A stretch of DNA of 64,000 nucleotides, taken from NCBI GenBank assembly GCA_013400155.1, contig VXBM01000017.1:800233-864232 (forward strand). The letters run 5' to 3'. Positions 61,141 through 64,000 of the stretch are shown here, piece by piece. Both the position numbers and the translations under genes were made by a program. Every line of letters starts with the position of its first letter. Position 1 is the stretch's first letter. The notes under the pieces are model-generated. The model searched no databases. It was not told where the DNA came from and was given only the letters and a program-made list of their open reading frames with translations. Source of the stretch: Helopsaltes ochotensis (Eukaryota; Chordata; Aves; Passeriformes; Locustellidae).

Positions 61141-63731
61141 CAGAAACCAGCTATCAAGAGTGGTTTTCTGCTTTCTAGTTTCAACATCAGAGGAACTACT
61201 GATTTATACCAGAATGGGAAGTCACACTTGGGGAGAGAACAGATGGTTCAACGGTTCTGTTTAAAAGCACAGTATACTTGTGCTGCAGAAAAGCATGAGG
61301 GAGAAAAGAAGGCTAAAAGACACACTTGCAGAGAAAACCTACATACACCGTGCCTGGAAACTTGTTGGAAATCCAGGCTTTAACCATCAAAGCAACTGAG
61401 GTGCCTCTCCACAGACACCTTCTTGTTTTAGTAGAAGTTAGGAGGTTGAACGGCCACTGGGGTGATCAGCATTTTGAGGGACCTGGACTTCATAACTCAC
61501 TAAGACCTTTGTGCACAGAGCCTCAAATTCCTTTCCTGTGGCAGGATAGCAGCAATCTGGTTACTGATGATAAGCCAAAAAGAAAAACCCAGTAATACTC
61601 AGTAGAGCATATACACAAGTCCTCATAGAAAAATTCCTGTTAGGATGGGCTTCATAATACTGAAATTCATTTAGCCACTATTCAATTATATACTTTCTTT
61701 TTCTTTCCCTTCCAAGTCACCATTCTCACTAGGCATGATTGCTCATTGAAGAGTGAAAACAAGTAGTAAATACAAAGCAATGAAAGCTGTTTTACATCTC
61801 TTTTCATCCCCTCTACACAGCTCCCTCAACCTTAAAATTTAGGGGAATAAAGACCAGGTTTTCTGTGCAGACAATGAAAAGTATATGCATTGAATGTCAA
61901 TCCTATAGGAAAGAAAAGAAGAGACTGAAAGAAAGAGACCCATAAAAGGAAATGCACCACATTCTTCCACCCTCTACCCCAACAAATCCAATTAAACTTG
62001 CCAAGACACACACACATGCCGTCAATCATTCCAGATCCTATCCACCCTATCAATATTTCAGCAGCATTTCACTCTCTTACTTTCCAGGACTATGCACACT
62101 CCACACAGCATGCACTCATTGTTCCCCGTGCTCCTGCCTTGCCCCTCTTAATCAGTCACAACAAGTCACATTCATTCCCTTCCTGCACCTTATGCTACAC
62201 CAATAGCTGGTTAGCTGGCACAGATGAGCTTCTTTGTGTTCCATTGATGCTTTGGGGCTTGGCTGGTGGTGGGGGGAAGGGGTAGAGAGGGAGATTTGTT
62301 GTTTGTGGTTTGTCTGTTTGTTTTTTTTAAGGGTGAAAGGCAAGATGCAAAATATAGCTATTTATAGACAAAAAGACACCAACACAGAGGAATTGTGTTC
62401 ATGCTTAAAACAACTTTGCTTCTTGTGAAATACTGCTAGCTTATTGTACTGGCCTCATTTTAATGAGCACAAGGGCAGTAGACTCAAAATTTCTGGTGTT
62501 AACAGATCCAAAAGTTCTCCAGAGTCTTTACTTATCTGACGTGGTCGTTCTCAAAGCTTGCTGAGACACAATGCCATTACCAAAATAACTTCCATAATTT
62601 GGACTTATGTTCTTATGCAAGCTGTTCTGGCTCAGAACAGAAGTCAATCTCCTTAACAGGAAGGGGAGATGCATGATGGCTTTTTCATTCTAACTCATGC
62701 ACTCTCAGGGCTGCCTTTGAGCATGGACACACACAGTAACTCATTTTCAAAGATAAGGATTATTTGGGGTGCACTAGAAAGATCACACTCATCTTGTACC
62801 AGTATAATAACAGGTCAATAGACTTTCTCTTTGAATTCTCACTTGATATCACCATGAGAAACATGGAAAGCTAACGTGATGGAGGATTTCATCAGCTGTT
62901 GGGCTGTCTTTACTGACATTACAGGGAGTCATCTAAAGTGGCTCCAAAACAATGGCTGGGCTTTCAGGCAGGCAGTAGTTATTGCAGCAGAGAAATCTGC
63001 CTATAAAAAGTTTCCCCTTTTCCACTGTCCTGAGCTGCTCCAGTACTTAGTGGATTCCAAGCTTGAAGCTGTGTTCCTGCTGTGAATTCCTATTCCATCA
63101 CTAGGACATTTTTCTTCATTTTCTGAAAATCTGAAAAGCTGACCTTGCAGCCTCACAAGTCCATACAAGAGGGCTGGAGTGCACAAATGAAATGGCACAA
63201 AAATACACTGGTGACCACTGTACAGGTTGCCAGTGCCACAGACAGTAAAGACCAGTTATGTAACTGTATATATTTGGCTTAGAATATATATGACATGTAG
63301 GATTTAAGGATCAGCCTGTACTCTTCCTCGAATCCAAACAGAAACAAGCAAAGGTTAAAAATTTTCTTTTGCAGAGGACTTTTACTTTTCTGGAATCACA
63401 GCCTTCCACCTGCTAAGCTCCAGTTTCTGGGTCTAAAAATGCTCTTCAAAGTCCCATCTTCAGTTTTCAGATACACTCCTAAAAACTGTCTCTCTGTATG
63501 ACCAACCTAACCTCCAGTGAAATTTTAATATGTTGCTGCACAAAATGTGAATTCTAAGATTATAAAGCTTCAATTGTTATGAGTAAAAAATTCAGAGCTA
63601 AAAGATTATGGTTTCACTGCAACTTTTACGCAGAATGAATTTAAACATTAACTCTGCAGCTTCAGTTTCATTTAAACATAAGTGAATGCTGTGAATGCTC
63701 CCTCAAGTGTCAATAGCAAGAGAGAGTTCAC

Positions 63732-63962
63732 CTTGATAGCAACTTCATCTCCCGTCCTGGAGAGAACTGACAAGTACATTCCCTTGAGGCTCTTGTTCTG
63801 CTTCCTCACGGGGAGGCATTCCACACAGCCTGCTGGGGCCCATGGAAAAAGGCGCTTGATCATCCCTTGAAAGTGCAGGCAAGGCCAACCAAATGTGGAG
63901 CACCACAGCTTCCTGCAGCAGACTCTGCTAATCATTTGAGAGTGGGCTGAGATTAACAGGAC
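63732..63962 (-). CDS. Candidate internal coding exon, unidentified
   Basis: On the minus strand a strong acceptor precedes it: a branch-like TGAATAAC, then CCTTTATTTTCTCAG ending at 63963. The donor is ATCAAG|GTGAAC, with intron GT at 63731-63730. The interval is 231 bases, exactly 77 codons, and the frame starting at its first base has no stop, so it would be a phase 0-0 exon. GC content and CpG count (for example CCCGTCC, CACGGGG, GGCGCTT on the plus strand) are visibly above the flanks. The peptide starts VLLISAHSQM and ends with LSRTGDEVAIK, is Cys-rich in the middle and shows no family I recognise. It could be a non-coding RNA exon, a decayed copy of something, or chance. Neighbouring exons would lie outside or far away. 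Confidence 0.3.
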
Positions 63963-64000
63963 CTGAGAAAATAAAGGCGTGTTATTCAGATAGTTCACTG

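Larger units (their letters stand above)
59570..63730. other. Unique non-coding sequence with an A-rich tract
   Basis: No supported gene. An A-rich stretch with C interruptions spans about 61037-61140 and contains a 12-A run at 61053-61064. A purine-rich patch lies at 62264-62296. The plus-strand frame at 62876-63085 has a protein-like composition but no recognised family. A CTCF-like motif at 60001 is listed separately. Confidence 0.6.

Noticed and set aside
1..64000. Bacterial-style systems: operons, CRISPR arrays, prophage, insertion sequences, rRNA and tRNA genes
   Set aside because: No gene density, ribosome-binding sites, spaced direct repeats or terminal inverted repeats were seen. 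The CR1 and MIR elements show this is vertebrate DNA.

Overview
This window looks like bird nuclear DNA, probably from a neoavian species. The evidence is three CR1 LINE pieces of the avian type (8253-8435, 55120-55180, 58987-59565), several decayed MIR/CORE-SINE relics of the kind shared by amniotes, low overall repeat density, AT-rich unique sequence and scarce CpG. Nothing looks bacterial, viral or plasmid-borne: there are no tightly packed genes, no operons and no CRISPR array.

No complete gene can be supported. The many open frames of 60-149 codons lie at scattered positions in AT-rich sequence, overlap on both strands and match no family I recognise, apart from the decayed CR1 reverse-transcriptase tail near 59400-59520. 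The window is best read as intergenic desert or the interior of a very large intron. The best exon candidate is 63732-63962 on the minus strand. It has a textbook acceptor and donor, is exactly 77 codons long with no stop, and is richer in GC and CpG than its flanks, but I do not recognise the peptide.

Layout: 1-17 kb is mostly unique sequence, with a possible decayed pseudogene near 1.8-2.1 kb, two enhancer-like blocks (3.5-3.9 and 10.06-10.32 kb), a MIR relic and a CR1 copy. The most striking element is at 17.1-17.72 kb. It is a non-coding block with six exact TGACAG/CTGTCA hexamers (MEIS/PREP/TGIF type) in about 306 bases, a PBX-HOX-like site, a POU octamer and two CAGCTG E-boxes, next to long polypyrimidine tracts. 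From 20 to 33 kb there is a MIR relic and otherwise unremarkable sequence. Further enhancer-like blocks lie at 33.3-34.06, 46.89-47.23 and 56.52-57.26 kb. CTCF-like motifs occur at 48.44 (plus), 51.18 (minus) and 60.0 kb (plus). The 55-60 kb part holds two CR1 pieces and the clearest MIR copy.

Taken together, the likely function is regulatory: several candidate developmental enhancers in a gene-poor domain, perhaps serving a transcription-factor gene outside the window. That is inference. Conservation and chromatin data would be needed, and I ran no alignment.
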